Below are positions 11,825-26,200 of a stretch of DNA of 64,000 nucleotides, one piece after another. This DNA comes from Micromussa lordhowensis (lineage: Eukaryota > Cnidaria > Anthozoa > Scleractinia > Lobophylliidae). The DNA lies in NCBI GenBank assembly GCA_964020085.1, contig OZ026603.1, forward strand, positions 1,628,301 through 1,692,300, written 5' to 3'. A program made the translations under genes and the position numbers. Under the pieces are notes generated by a model. It saw nothing but the letters and a program-made list of their open reading frames with translations, had not been told where the DNA came from and made no database searches. Positions within the stretch are counted from its first letter, which is position 1. The number at the start of each line of letters is the position of its first letter.

Positions 11825-12162
11825 AGTGAAAAAAAAAATTTTAAAACACAAAAAAATTTAGATATTTAGAGGGCTTTTTCGAGATATTTAGAAAACTTTT
11901 TATGATATCTAGAACATTGTTTGTGATATTTAGAACATTTTTTGAGAATTTCCGGAAAGATATTAAGGCGATTTTACCTGATATTTGTGGAACGATCTAG
12001 GCCAAAGTCTACACATTTGTGAAGTATGGCGTTTCCGTAGTCCATAATATACATATATATATAATATCTAATCATAAAAATGATTTCCTCGATTGTGATT
12101 GGTTTAAAAAATTCCTATTACTTGCCAAGTTGTTATCGGACAGTTCAATAAACCAACTGATC

Positions 12163-12194
<32 letters not shown>

Positions 12195-12319
12195 TCAATT
12201 TTAGAGCGACATGAGACAATTTACTTCTCCTTTGTCAGTATATTAATGCAAATTTTCCCTTTCTTTCATAGCTTGGCTATTCTTCTTTTTGTCGGAAATT
12301 GTAATTTTTATGATTAATT

Positions 12320-12460
12320 GGTAATAGGACTTCGTGTCGTACAATTCCGTCTGTAATCATATTCGTGATAAACAAATCTGACTCCCGCTGCACGGTCGTC
12401 CGATTTTGTTATGACTTGTATGATTACAGACCGAATTGGACTCCACTCAATCCTATTACC
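12320..12460. mobile_element. Fold-back element (GGTAATAGGA ends)
   Basis: GGTAATAGGACTTCGTGTCG on the left is matched by inverted ACTCAATCCTATTACC on the right. Inner inverted blocks are GTCTGTAATCATA and TATGATTACAGAC, flanking a core GCACGGTCG. No coding capacity. Confidence 0.6.
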
Positions 12461-14236
12461 ATTACATATTTGTACTCGTTTCGCGCGATATTTGGGCGGT
12501 ATTTGCTGCAGTTGGATAATAAATCTTAATATTGTAGACTTCTGACAGGATTTGCTAAATCGCCGTATATAATTATTTTCATTACTGTCCTAACATTCAG
12601 TTTGCTTTGCCAACTGCTTATTTACCAAACTCATCGTTTAGAATTTTATTTTCCTCTTTTACATGCAACGTGTATCAACATTTTGACAATATTTGAATCT
12701 CGTTTTCTAACAAAATAAACTCTTCAGACAGTCCTTTGCACTTTTCCCTAACAATTGTGCATTAAGTTCTGTAATATTTTTTTTCCCACTGTTATGTGGA
12801 GTGAACGGTTTCAAAACAAAATTAATTTTCTCAGGAAGTTCTAAATTCCCGAAAGCCCTTCACTGACTCTTAAACACCACGGTATTTATTCATGTTTAAC
12901 CAACTCTGTCTGCTTAAATAAATTCACTAAAACAACTTGATTATTATCTCACCTGATCAGGCTATCTTGTTATAGTGTCAATCGCCGCAGATAATTTTCA
13001 ATAGCATTTTCGCTGCCTAAGTCCCATTAATAATTTATTTTTTGTCGAAAGTAAACCGTCAAGGACCGAGGACCACCTCCCAAAATGACAACGAAGACCA
13101 TCAAAAGCACGTGGGTTGAGAAATCGTTTACTCATTTGTCAGCTTCGTTCCCTCTCTCATCGATCTGTGTCAGGCCAATATTTAGCCTTAATCGCAGCCG
13201 TCTGCAAGAGTCACACACTCCCTACAGAAACCTTATACGTACGCGACTCGGAGAGACTTCTAAAAGTGCAACATAAGCGATTATCAATCGAAAACAGAGT
13301 GCATTCAGTTACTGGATTAAAACATCAACTTTAAAATTGACTGGTGAAACGATTAGATTTGAACCTTCAGCTTTGACATATATTTTACCGCCTTGTGGCG
13401 ACAGATCCAGTAAACAAGCATTGCTACTTGTATTTCGGTTACATAGTTTATGAAATTCATTTTCTATTTTCTTCGCAAAGTGTCAGTTAATTGATTCATA
13501 CCAATAAAGATTACTATAATTTTTACCAGGGAATTGCTCTTATTTATTTCATCGAGTTATGCATGTTAAAATAAGAAGTTTTATACATGTTTTTTTTGCG
13601 AAGTTTCAGCCAACAAAATTAAATCTGCAAATTAAACACCATTGGACACCAAGTTGGAAACTGATGTTTAATCACAAGCTATAAGTTGGAAACGCCGCCA
13701 GGCAAGCTAATAAAAGTTTATATGAGACATGTCAACATCGATGGCTATAATTCTTAATTTTTGAGTCCCCACTTTCAATAAAATATTGCACACAAATTTA
13801 ATGGCCAAAATCACACTGTCTCCTCAAAGTTAATATTGGAATAAATAAGGCGCAAAGAACTCTACATTTTCAGTGCTGTTTTTCCTCTCTAAGCGCAGTG
13901 CACGTCAATTAACCAAGAAATTAGTTTTTCTGGCTAAAAGCTCTTTTATATTCGAGTCTATTTTTATTTTTTAAATCTACATAAGAATTATTTGACCACT
14001 CTGCGTTTACAGGTTTTAGACAGGCAGCTGAATCAATTTGAGCGCTTTAATTGCTGTTTATCCTAGGAGTAGATTTTTTTCAGTGTCAAAAGTTCGTTTA
14101 TGAATCGTGTGCGGTGCTTCGGGCGCAGCCATTGCTTCAGCAGTCCTCGCCTGTCGGTGAAGCGAGAAACCCCTCAGAAACTTTGACCGCGCGTGACTGT
14201 TGATCGTGGAGGCTGGGTATAACTGATTAAGGGAAG
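12461..14236. other. AT-rich spacer upstream of WDR17
   Basis: I see no gene or clear repeat. The last 200 bases are less AT-rich and probably contain the WDR17 promoter and 5' UTR. No convincing TATA box was identified. Confidence 0.4.
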
Positions 14237-14281
14237 ATGGCGGAAAAAACGTCGAAGAGCATTCTCTTGACAACCGGCTAA
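14237..14281 (+). other. Upstream ORF before WDR17
   Basis: An ATG in strong context (GGGAAGATGG) opens a 14-residue frame (MAEKTSKSILLTTG) ending 16 nt before the WDR17 ATG. If the 5' UTR reaches this far, it would be met first by scanning ribosomes and could dampen translation. The UTR extent is unknown. Confidence 0.4.
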
Positions 14282-14297
14282 GCGTTTTCCCGGGATC

Positions 14298-17200
14298 ATG
14301 AGTCTTATGAAACAGGTTAGTCTTTTAGCAGCTGGTTGTCAGCCTTGGAACCTCGATGTGTGCGCAGCAAGCAGCAATGGGGACCGTTTTGCGTACTGTG
14401 CTACTCTGGCCGTTTACGTTTACGAGGTACGTAAGTGTATGACCTAGCGGTCACTATAGGGATGACTGGTGGTACGATATTGGACATTGTTGAACTCTAT
14501 GCTCCTTAATCTAGAAGTATTCCAACGTCTCTCTAGCCGTAATATTTCTAGCAAGCGAGACTTACGCCTGTGCATGTTGTCTCTCTTTTATTTGCAATGT
14601 CGGCTTCAATTAAGCGAATTAGAATTTTTACTGTGTTTTGTTTATTTTGCTCCGAGCATCTGTAAGAACTGCTCGAGTGGTTCCTCGAAATTCCCGTTTC
14701 CCTCAGTAAACAACGTCGCATTTTACCACCCATTGCTAGAACTTCGGCGCTTTCCATTCTGTCTGTACAGATGTTAGCAGCGTTTTGATTTTGTGAGATC
14801 TATTTTGATGTAAATTCGCAAAATTGGACAATATCTTTTAGAACGCAAACTTTAAACTTAAGCTTGTGCTTCATATAGTTTAAGCGATTTAAGCGTATTG
14901 AACCGTTTCAACTCGGTAGAATCTTCCATCACAGAAAAACCCCCACACGAAATTGACTTTTGCCATTTTAGGCTCCAGCACGAATCGTTTTTCGATGCGT
15001 TCGATGTGCTTTAGCTATAAGACTTAATTGCAAACATTATCGGATTAGGTATCTCTAATCACAATTTTATGATAGTCAAATTGACAATAGTTAGAATTTT
15101 TATGCATTTTAATTTGCGCAATTGTTATAATTTTTTTAAGTAAAACCTTGCAAAATTTTCGATGCTTTTTAAATTGACTCGACCAGTTTCTTATATAATA
15201 ATACACAACAGGCTCTCTGGCCTTGCTGTTTCTCAATAGGCCTTATCACGGTTTGTGAAAACCGGCAACAGGGGTTCTTTTCAAAATGTTCGACAAAGCT
15301 ATGCATCCTAAGAGATTCCAGACCCGCGTTTTCAACGCCTAAAAGGTACGATGACCGGCACCGCCCTCCTTTTAATATGGGAGTGCCCAACCCAGGAGCC
15401 GATCATCATAGCTTAACTTCTTTCTTTTGTCTAAGAATACAAGTCAGGATTTAGGTTCATTTTGTTCACATTCCCCATTCTTTGCCATCGGATTCCCATA
15501 CAATACAGTTGGAATTCTTAACAATGTTATGTTTAATTTGAATTATTTGTTTCAACTGTTTGAGTGGCATGCCTGTAAACTAGCTTGGTGTAGCTAAGTG
15601 CATGTTCCACTATAAGCAAACATTTGACATTTGACATTTGACATTTTTTTGACATCATGGATGACTTCGAGCAATGCATACACCCATTTTGCATGGGGAA
15701 GTTATTGCGTTTGAATTAAATTTTCTTGAAGGATTTTAGATGTTTTGCTTTCTCTAGCTGGATTAGGCAGAGCAAACATTTGAAGATTAGGCAGATTTAA
15801 TATCCACTTCTGTAACACTTGTTGATATAATATGTATGCTGCGTAAATCAGCCGAAACAGCAACCTTGTGAGATTGCACAAATCCAAATAGTATAGTCAA
15901 TTGATTCCCTCAAGATCAGCATCAAGTTTGGAGGACAAATTTTTATCCACATCCAGAAAATTCCCTTTTGTAGATTATCATTCAGAGGCAGCGTGGCCAA
16001 GTGGTCAGCGTGTCGGACTCGCAATCCAGCGGTCCCGGGTTCGAGTCCCGCTCTGGCCACTAGCTAGATTTGTTTCACGGTACGCCCGAGTTCAAATCCT
16101 CGGCCACACTTGTAAATAGCCAACTGGTCTGCCTCCGGCCAGTTGGAATTCTTAACAATGTTATGTTTAATTTGAATTATTTGTTTCAACTGTTTGAGTG
16201 GCATGCCTGTAAACTAGCTTGGTGTAGCTAAGTGCATGTTCCACTATAAGCAAACATTTGACATTTGACATTTGACATTTTTTTGACATCATGGATGACT
16301 TCGAGCAATGCATACACCCATTTTGCATGGGGAAGTTATTGCGTTTGGAGAACGCAAGCCTAATTTTGTCCTGTGACTTTCCTGTGCATGGTTATATATG
16401 CAGAAAAGATCCACATTCCTGTAAGGACACCAAAATGGCCCCCTCGCTTGATTTTTGCAGAGGCATGTAAAACGGCCAGTAAACTGGTACTGTTACTAAG
16501 ATGTGATTTAAGACATGTGGTGAACATGTGAGCATGTGAGCAGGCTTTGTGAGCTCATCTTTGCACTGGATTTTGTGTTGACTTCTTCGCTATTTTATGC
16601 TTTCAGCATTGGATTTTGGTGAATTTAAACACTTCCATGATAGCATTAATTTTATCGAAATCTGAGGGAATTGTCCTTGTTTATTTTATATGTTAATTAA
16701 CGAAGATGACTTTGAATTGCCTTGGCTTTGGGAAGAGCTACATGCATATATATTTTGATCACATAATTTGTTGATTAGTTCCAGTCACAACGGATAGCTG
16801 CCTTTATCTGGTCGAATATTGTTTGCAATTGGTGTCAGAAAAGTATTCTGAAGGCAAGATCCATAAGAGTGAGCCTGAACAAGGAATGGCAAATCATGTA
16901 AATAATGTCTGCTGTATTCATCAGGGGAAATACTTGAATCAGTCACACATAGTTTGTTTACAACAAACGAGCACATGATTGCAAATGTTTGCTTTTATTG
17001 GTGCTTCCAGCTTAGAATATATGTACATAAAAAATATATACTTTTAGTTAGCTCTTACACTGTGAGAACATTTAGCACGAAAATTTGAAGGCTGCCGTCT
17101 CCCAACTTTTCAACAAATCGTTGTTTATACAGGGGACCTCTTCACTGGCATGGACTTTGACACTATGCATATCTGTCTGTAAAACCTCGGTTGTTGATGG

Positions 17201-20200
17201 AAAATGTTGATTTTAACAAAAGACAGAGGTTGAAAGTCAGCTAGTGAAATTATTTAAAGTATATATTAAACTGACAGCATGGAACATTACTACTAGTACA
17301 CATCGGCATTACTACTAGTATAGCTAGTGGGCACTTCTTGCACCGTGTAAAATAGACTACAACTTTTACTGTTTGAGGTAATAATTTTCTCAGGAATTTA
17401 CTACAATAATAAATTTGTTTCTAAATTCTACATGACATGTTGCATACAAACATCACAAGTGAGTTGTAGGTTTGATTTGAATTATTAAAGCAATTTGTGT
17501 CATATAGACTTGCAATACACGTATTAATATGTGCATTTAACATTAAATGAGTCCTTTTATAGTCATAGAGCTGGCAAATAAACAATATCATGCTTGCTTA
17601 GTTATTTATAAGTCTGCTGTCATATAGGCATGTTGAAAGGTAATTAACAATAAGACAGCAAGCCAGCATTTTCTATGAGCACAGTTTTTAATTAAAAATC
17701 AATGAGCTGCAGCTATGTTGGGTGTTACTGATGAAATTGTAACCAAACACAGCAACTGTACATGGGGTGAATATTGGTCCCAGATCAAGTGTAGCAAAAA
17801 CATTTGAGCTTTAAGATCACAGTGCAAGTCTAGTTCTGAAGGACGCCACAACAGTGGGCGCCAACGTCCCTGCATGTTATTGAAATGCATATTAAATACT
17901 TAGTACATGTGTACATGTACTGTACAGCGGGAGGCATGGTGGCCTCATGGTTAGTGCGCTAGTCCCCAAGCAGTCCAGGCTTGAGCCCTGGCTGGGGACA
18001 TTGTGTTGTGTTCTTGGGTGAGACACTTTATTCTTGCAGTGCCTCTTTCTACCCAGGTATATAAATGGGTATCAGTGAACTTAATGCTGGGGGTGTAAGC
18101 CTGCGATGGACTAGCATCTCATCCAGGGGGGGGGGGGGGGGGGTAGAAATACTTCTAATCGCTTCATGCTACAAAAACTTGGATAAGATCTGGCCTGATG
18201 AGCTACTTGGCTTGTATGCAGATATGATCATATGTGCATGTACAGCCCCAAATTGATTCAAATGTTTATTTACTTTAATTTTTAGTTGGATCAACAATTC
18301 AATGAATTCCGTCTATCTGCCATCATGGCACAGCATAAGAAGACCATCACATGTATTTCATGGCATCCAAAAAACCCTGACCTCCTTGCAACATCAAGCA
18401 CCGATAGTCGAATTTGCGTATGGAGTGTCTCACAACAAAGAGTCGTCGCTACACTAGAGAACATTAAGTCTGCACCGATTACAAGCATTGGGTGGTGTCC
18501 ACATGATCCTGATTGTATAGCTTATATATATGGCCGAGGGCCTATGCACATTTGGAACTACACCTCTGCCGATGGAGGGGTGTTGTCCAAGCATTTAGAA
18601 TCCATGACATTTTTCTCTGAGGTGTGTCAATTTCGCTGGAATCAACGAAAAATAGGAAAACTTGTGTTAGGGCATAATGATGGAAGTATATCTGTTATAA
18701 GCCCAGGACAGAAAGCTTTCAAACATTATTTAAGGCCTGAATCTGTTGATGATCCAGATGATGAAGATCCTGTGACGAGCCTCGAATGGGATCCATTGTC
18801 TGTGGATTACTTGTTGGTTTCAAATGCTAATCACGGCATGAGGTTGATTGACACTGATTCTATGAGTGTGATTATGAATTTTAAGCTACCAAGCTCTGCA
18901 ATAAAGATTCATACACTGGCATGGGTCCCCTCAGCACCTGGAGTGTTTGTAACTGGAGGTAAATATTGTAATTAGTCAGAGCAGTGTTCACGTGAGTGTA
19001 AAACTCACACCACTTTTTCATCCAATCTGAACGGATATCAAAACCAATTGTGACTTACTCTCTCTTGTTTTCCCGCGCTTTACGTCAGCTACATATGCTT
19101 ACTTTGAGTTTTGATTGGTTCACTGTATTGTGATTGGTTAGAGTGATTGCTTTGGTTCTGGTTTTACAACACTCAGTCAAAAACCGCTCTATGTTTTACA
19201 ATCTGTTAAGAGAAGAAAATGTGATTTTCTCTTTATTTTTGAACTTTCTCAATGTTTAATTTTATACAAGGAATAGCCAAGGCTAGTGCTTTGCATGGAG
19301 TATCATAATGATTTAACTTAGAGCCCTCCTTTCAACAAGCACCACCTCTCTAAAGAGCACTTCTCACTGATCACACAAGTGATGTTGTCTAATGAGGACC
19401 CCTACTCCAATAAGTGCCCCCCCCCCCACATTTAAGACATTGACACAAATTTGTATAAGTCATTGTATGATTGTGAGTGTAATTAAGGATTTACACTACT
19501 CAAGTTATAATTGAAGTTTTCTCTCAAAATTGCACAGCCTTTAGGCGAGTGCAATTTGAAAGAGTTTTCAAATGTCATGAGTAGCGTAAAACCTAAATTG
19601 CTTGAGTTTCATTCAGTTACTAATTTATTATATGACTGAGTAAATTGTGAATGTCCATGCATTAATTTGTACTACAGTGCAAATTAAGAATTTACGATAA
19701 ATTTGCCTGCTTTCAGCCAATCACAACGAAGTAATTTTCTCAGTCACATAATGAATTAATTAGACACTGCATACAGCTGTATGAATTATGAAGTTAGAAA
19801 ATTTAACTTGATTAATAAATCTCTGATACTTTCTAGACACTCGAGCTGGCATTCTGCGGGTCTGGAATGTGTCCAAGAGTTCTCCCATGATCAGCATTAA
19901 ATTAAAAATGACTGGATTTCATGCACTCATTGTAGTAGAACCATTCCAGAGCACATCAACCAATAATATTGAAACATCTTGTGGACTTTCATCAACTTCA
20001 GTGGCAAGTATGCCACCATCTCAGCCAAATCACATCACATACTCTCTACCTCCTGCAAGCATTCTATGTACGTTTATGGATGGTGGGGTTGGGTTATATG
20101 ATTTGGGGAAACGAAAATGGAGCTTTCTTAGAGAAATGGTGAGTAAACTTTAGTTGATAAACATAATGTTATGTGATAATAATTACTGATAAATATTATT

Positions 20201-23200
20201 ATCAAATTATAGTGTCTGAAATACATTTGAAATCAATGTTAGATAACTAAAAGGTAACATGCCCAAGTGGGTATGGCACCGGTCTTGAAGTTTAAAGGTT
20301 TTAGACTGTTTAAGCCCTCCTACCTATATAATTCTGTGCCAATATCTCTCCATGCCGTAAGGCACATAAGACTGTGATGATAATTACTGATAAATATTAT
20401 TATCAAATTATAGTGTCTGAAATACATTTGAAATCAATGTTAGATAACTAAAAGGTAACATGCCCAAGTGGGTATGGCACCGGTCTTGAAGTTTAAAGGT
20501 TTTAGACTGTTTAAGCCCTCCTACCTATATAATTCTGTGCCAATATCTCTCCATGCCGTAAGGCACATAAGACTGTGATGACATTCTCCCTCCATCAACT
20601 TCTACTTGCTGCTAGAGCTCTGACAATCACTGATGACTGCTACCCAGCTGCACACCTTTCGTCCTCAACTCTTGTCTTCCATGTTATTTTGGGTTGACCT
20701 GGTCTTGTCCTCCCCTCAATAGTGTAACACAGTACTCCTCTCAGTTCCTCTTAATTACATGTCTAATCCAGTTCCATCTGTTTTAAGTCCTCCATCCTGA
20801 CCTAATCTGGAGTTAAACTCCTCCTAAGTCTGCCTCGGAGCAGAGTGGCCCATCAGACCAACACCTATCTCTGATTTCTGTAACATGAAGCAACTAGGGA
20901 ATATTCTATCTCATCCCCCTTGATGGGATGCTAGTCTATTGTAGGGCTGCCCATTAAAGTTAAATTTACTACTAGACATCTATACCATTATTGTGTCTTG
21001 CAAAGTGACGGCGGCTTGGTCAGGGCTCAAACCTGGCTGCTTAACTGGAAGCCCAGCTCACTAACTGGGCACCAGGTCCCCCGTAACTCTTTGGTATGTC
21101 ACGTAAATGGCCAACTGGTTGGCCTGCAGTCATCGTGGATTCTTTAAGGTTGCTCTGAACACACTCCACAGAATTTTTGAAACTTTGCAAAAAGTTGCAT
21201 CTTATCATGCTTATCAATAGCTGTCATATCTTCATGCTGTCCTTACTCATATTTACATTACATGTATCTCATAGTCAATGCTCCTTTTTCGAGTACCTAA
21301 CCATTTCTAACGAAGAATCCATTTCAGTTGTCAAGCTGAAATGTGCACAAGATGGCATCCGATTGGCACATGATGATGGTTTGATGGCACATCATAATTG
21401 ACCGTCAACCATATGATTACGTATTGATTATGTGTGAAACTGACCAGATGGATGTACTCACTTTGAATTTAGCAACGATTTAAATTAAGCGACACTTATG
21501 TAATGGTCCGCATAAGAACTAGGAAGGCCAAATGCAAAATTGATTAAAAAAGTGTGAAGTCTTAATTATTAATTTCAATTTAATCAACAAATCCGATTGG
21601 TCGATATCAAAAAATTGTCAAAAAAAAAGAAAGAAAAAAGCAAGAAAAGCGAGTGAGGTAACTTTGCAACCACAATTCGAAATTTGTTCTTAAAATACCC
21701 AATAGCCAATAAGGGCTGCTGAAATCAATTTGATTAGGGTAATGACCTAACTGCCGCAATTGCACTGGCCTATTGTTCTTTTGCCTAGTTCTTACACTGA
21801 CCTGATTACTTAATTTTGGTGCATTTTAATTTAAATTTAGCAATATTTAGAAAAATTGCTAAATTAAAGTGTCACCAAAATTTCATGTAATAAGAAAATA
21901 GTAGTTGATTCTAATCATTTTAATTTGACAAATATCAGGGGCATGTTGAGACAATATTTGATTGCAAATTCAAGCCAGAAAGTCCAGACTTGTTAGCAAC
22001 GGCATCGTTTGATGGGACAATCAAAGTCTGGGATGTAAACACAATGAATGCTGTAAGTACATTGTGTATCTATTCTGTTGGTATTGGCTGGACTCAGTAC
22101 ACAGAAAGAGAACACGCTAAACAGGTGCTCAAAAAAATATTTATTTCAGTTACTTTACTTGTTGCAGTGGCACTGATACTCAAGGTAGTCAGGAATTTAT
22201 TCCAAACTTTTCATTTAGACAGTTTGTTATGGTTCAGATATCGAATGATTGTAGCTTGTGTAACCTAAAAACCATTCTTTACTGAGTGATCTCCCATCAA
22301 AATCCAGCCGGTGATCACCTCTTTCTCAGTCAGCAAACTTTACCAACAGCCAGCGCTTAGTGACAGCCCTGAGTGGTCTGTGATATACATGCATAAAATG
22401 AAAATTCACCCAACATTTAATTTTATTCCACAGGTGCATTCTTCTCCTGGGAATGAGGGGATCATTTATGCTCTTTCCTGGGCACCTGGTATTTAAATTT
22501 TAAATTATTCTTGGTCTTTTATTTAAATTTCAGATCTTGAATCATTAATGTACATAATCTGACATCAATATGTTGCTCATTAAGATGAGGTTCTTAATTA
22601 GTTTTTAATACCTGACTCAAAGTAACAGGAATTCATTTTCTTCCCCACAGAAAGTATCTGCTTGATCAAAAACTTCAAAAGGCAGTCTTAATTATGAAAT
22701 GCTTCCCATTCATGTCAAAAGTGTCTAAAATGTACATGTAATACTATGTTAGATGATGTCTTGAGAGAAGCCTTGAAAATAAAACCCTTCTAGAATGTGA
22801 TTGCAGCATATTTCATTGCAATTTGAGAGACAACCACAGATTTTGCAGTCACTGTGACACTTAATGTAAGCACATCAAGGATACCCCAGAAGTGGCTTTT
22901 GTGTATTTTTGTTTGGATTTGTGAAACACTGAATAAAACAGTCTTGTAAATCAAAGTTGTGTCCCATTTCATTTGGCATCTAATGCCAAATAAACATAGT
23001 GCCCTGTGATTCACCTGATTGCTCTACCAGTTTGAAAAGCTCTTTTACCTGTTGTGCTGAAAACAAGGGAGAAGACTAGTGGCACTGGGGAGGATTTGAA
23101 CCAGGGAACTCTAAATTACAAATCCAGTGCCTAACCACTAAGCCATGCCGCCTCCATAAATAATTGAAATCACTAAAATGATAAAACAGTACTCTTTTGC

Positions 23201-26200
23201 TACCACCTGCGACATGTAAACCTCTGATTTTTTGGATTGATACAGACTTTAATTTTGACAATTTGCAGGAGATATTAATTGTATATGTGGAGCAACTGCG
23301 AAGAATGGAGTGTTTATATGGGATATAGCCAAGGAAAAAATCACCAAGAGATTTACTGAGGTGATTGTTAGGAAAAACATTCATGCCATAAAAAAGTATC
23401 CTCCATCTACATTACATGTGGAGTGACGATTATACAAATAGGACTAGGGGTGCTTTCACTCAACCAAAAATTCTGAAAATTCAAAATGGGTTTCAAATGG
23501 TATGGAAATTTCCGGGGCATATTTCCAGAAATCCTGGGAAGAAAGTCAAATGGGACAGAAATTTCAGGTGAGAAATTTCCTGAAATTTCGGTATTCCTAG
23601 AAAGTTTGTCCTATTTTCCCGAAATTCTGGAATATGCCATTCCCACTGTCACTGGAAATTTCCAGAAATTCAAACTGGAATTCTTCATTGAATGGAAAGC
23701 GCCCAAGGTTTGATGCATTTAATCCCTCAAGGAATAAATATTAGGTCTGTCACTAACATAACTTCCTAATATGCAAGTGAATATTTAAAGTATCAAAGAA
23801 ATCAGGTGCACCCTTCGCTTCAAATGACATGAAAAAATGTTAAAATGTTAAATGAGATGACGGATTCAATATCAGTTAAAGTGCCCATGTCATCAAAAGT
23901 TTTATTTTCCCATCTGATTCTATGTTTCATGCAATGAACTTCTGCGAAAAATATTTTCGATTTGGATAAAAAGTGATCTTTTAATGAAGTTTTAAAAACC
24001 TGAAAATCCTATTTTCTTGTGGTCGACCCGTGCCGCTGATCACAGCATCGACATGCTCAGAATTGTGACGTAGATTCAGGAACGTGTGAGTTCAGGCTTG
24101 ACTTATCCCACTTGTTTTACCTCTGTAAATTTAACTTCGTAGTCCATGCAAAATGTTTGTTTCCAGCATTTTGTATGAGCTACTAACTTACATTTACAGA
24201 GGTAAAACAAGCGAGATGAGTCAAGCCTGAAGTCACGTGTTCCTTAATCTACGTCATCAACTGGTGCGAATGGTGGACCAAAATGGCGGCAAATTTGAAC
24301 GATTTTAAAACTCCTAAAAAAGATTGCATTTTATCCAAATCGAATTTTTCTTTCGCAGAAGTTCATAGGGTGATATATAGAATAAGATAAGAAAATAAAA
24401 AATTTGACGACATGGGCACTTTAACTGTAGGATTACTGTAGAACTGCAGCTGACCTCCAGATCTCTATCATTCTTTTCAATAATAAAAGGTTTATAATAT
24501 ATATAATATATAATTATAGTTATAATATATCTTTCTGGTGTTTCATTATTGCCACTCAGTGAACTAATTGACTGGTAACCCTTTTGTAAAGGTATACCCC
24601 AGCTGTCTTTGATTCAGTAATTTATTTCAATTTAGATCTAGCTTTTCCCATTTCTCCTTGTTTTAAGCATGGAAAGCATAACATTTACAATGTGAGCTGG
24701 AATCACAAGGATTCACGACGAATTGCCTCGTGCAGTGGAGATGGAACATGGTAAGCCTTCCCTTCATTTTATTATTACTTAATATGAAATCTTTGATCTT
24801 TGCTTCTTCTTTAAACTCATTTTAAAAGTGGTTCAACTGTATGTGTGTTGCTTATCTATTTTCAGCGTTGTGAGACAGGTGGATGGAACTTTGGTCAAAA
24901 GATACAAACACCCTGGGCCAGTATATGGCTGTGACTGGAGTCTCAATAACAGGTGTATGTCAGATCTGTAACAAAAGTTACATGTAATCTATAGAAATCA
25001 ATTTTATGTAGTAAGGAATGACTTGCTTATATAAGTCTGCATACAAGCCAAGTGGCCCATCAGGCTGGAGCTTACCATGGTTCCTGTAGCATGAAGCTAC
25101 TAAGAGTACTTCTACGCCCCTGAGGATGGGATGCTAGTCTACTGCAATTTGCTTAATTAGGGTACTCAAAATTAATGTATCTAATGTAAGCTCTGAGGAG
25201 ACTGTTAAGCTTGGTGCCACCATATCCAGACTGGCAGGGTAGACCCGATTATAGGTTATTTTTTCTAACATGCAGTTTTGTCAATGTGGATATTGCAATG
25301 TGGCACAAAATCGTGTACATTTTGTCTCATGAACTCTAGTTCACACTGGTTCTCTTTATTTCATAGAGATATGATTGCAACAGGTTGTGAAGACAAATGT
25401 GTCAGAGTGTTTTATGTTGCTGCAAGTACAGATCTTCCTTTAAAGATATTTTCTGGTAAGGATTATGCTTCTGTAACATCTGAAACTTAATATAAGCATG
25501 ACTTTGGAGAGGCTTAGAACATTTTTTTGATCAGACTCTTGTGATAATTACTGTAATTTTGCAAAATACACAAATCAATACCTTTCAAGGAATAACACAA
25601 TAAGCGGACATTGGGATTTGGGTCTTTGTCTTACAGGTAGTTTAATTTTTATCTAGAAAGAATTTGGCCTTATACTTGAAGTGGTACATGTAAGTGATTA
25701 TTTAAGTGTCAAGGTGCATTTGCCAGATAATCTTGTTTCACTATGAATCTTAATTTTATGATGGTTGACTCTGTGTTCAGGTCACACAGCAAAGATCTTC
25801 CATGTGAAATGGAGTCCTATCAGAGAAGCAATTCTCTGCAGTGGATCAGATGATGGGTGAGTCATAATGTCCTGTTTCAGGTAAATTAAATGCATCTATC
25901 AATGTTAAGCCCAATGGTGGGAACCCCAGGCATACCGGTATGTCACCCCAGTAACACAGATCTGTTTTTGTTATTTCACCAGTACCATTAAAATCTGGGA
26001 TTACACTGAGGTGAGACAATTATTTTTTTTCACATGCTTTGCATGTGATGTTAAAAGACCCGACTCTCCTCTTTGTTCTTTAGCCATACAACTTTGAGAA
26101 GGGATTAAGATTTCACTAGTTATAAAATATTCCACTTTATTTTTTCCCAAGAGGGCAAGGTAACAAATCCTGCAATCTGATTGGTTCTTAGCTTGATCTC

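Larger units (their letters stand above)
9854..12010. repeat. Imperfect inverted ends around the LINE
   Basis: TTTGGCCAGAGTAGACC and TTTCCACAAATATC near 9855-9890 are matched in inverse by GATATTTGTGGAACGATC and TAGGCCAAAGTCTAC near 11979-12010. The inner flanks also share GATATTTAGAA motifs. The LINE and the 84-bp element may have inserted into an older DNA element. The identity is loose. Confidence 0.35.

Noticed and set aside
14058..14273. Antisense 71-aa frame upstream of WDR17
   Set aside because: No recognised domain. It overlaps the likely WDR17 promoter or 5' UTR and is probably chance.
15988..16060. tRNA gene
   Set aside because: Good A and B boxes, but the acceptor stem does not pair and a SINE body follows directly.
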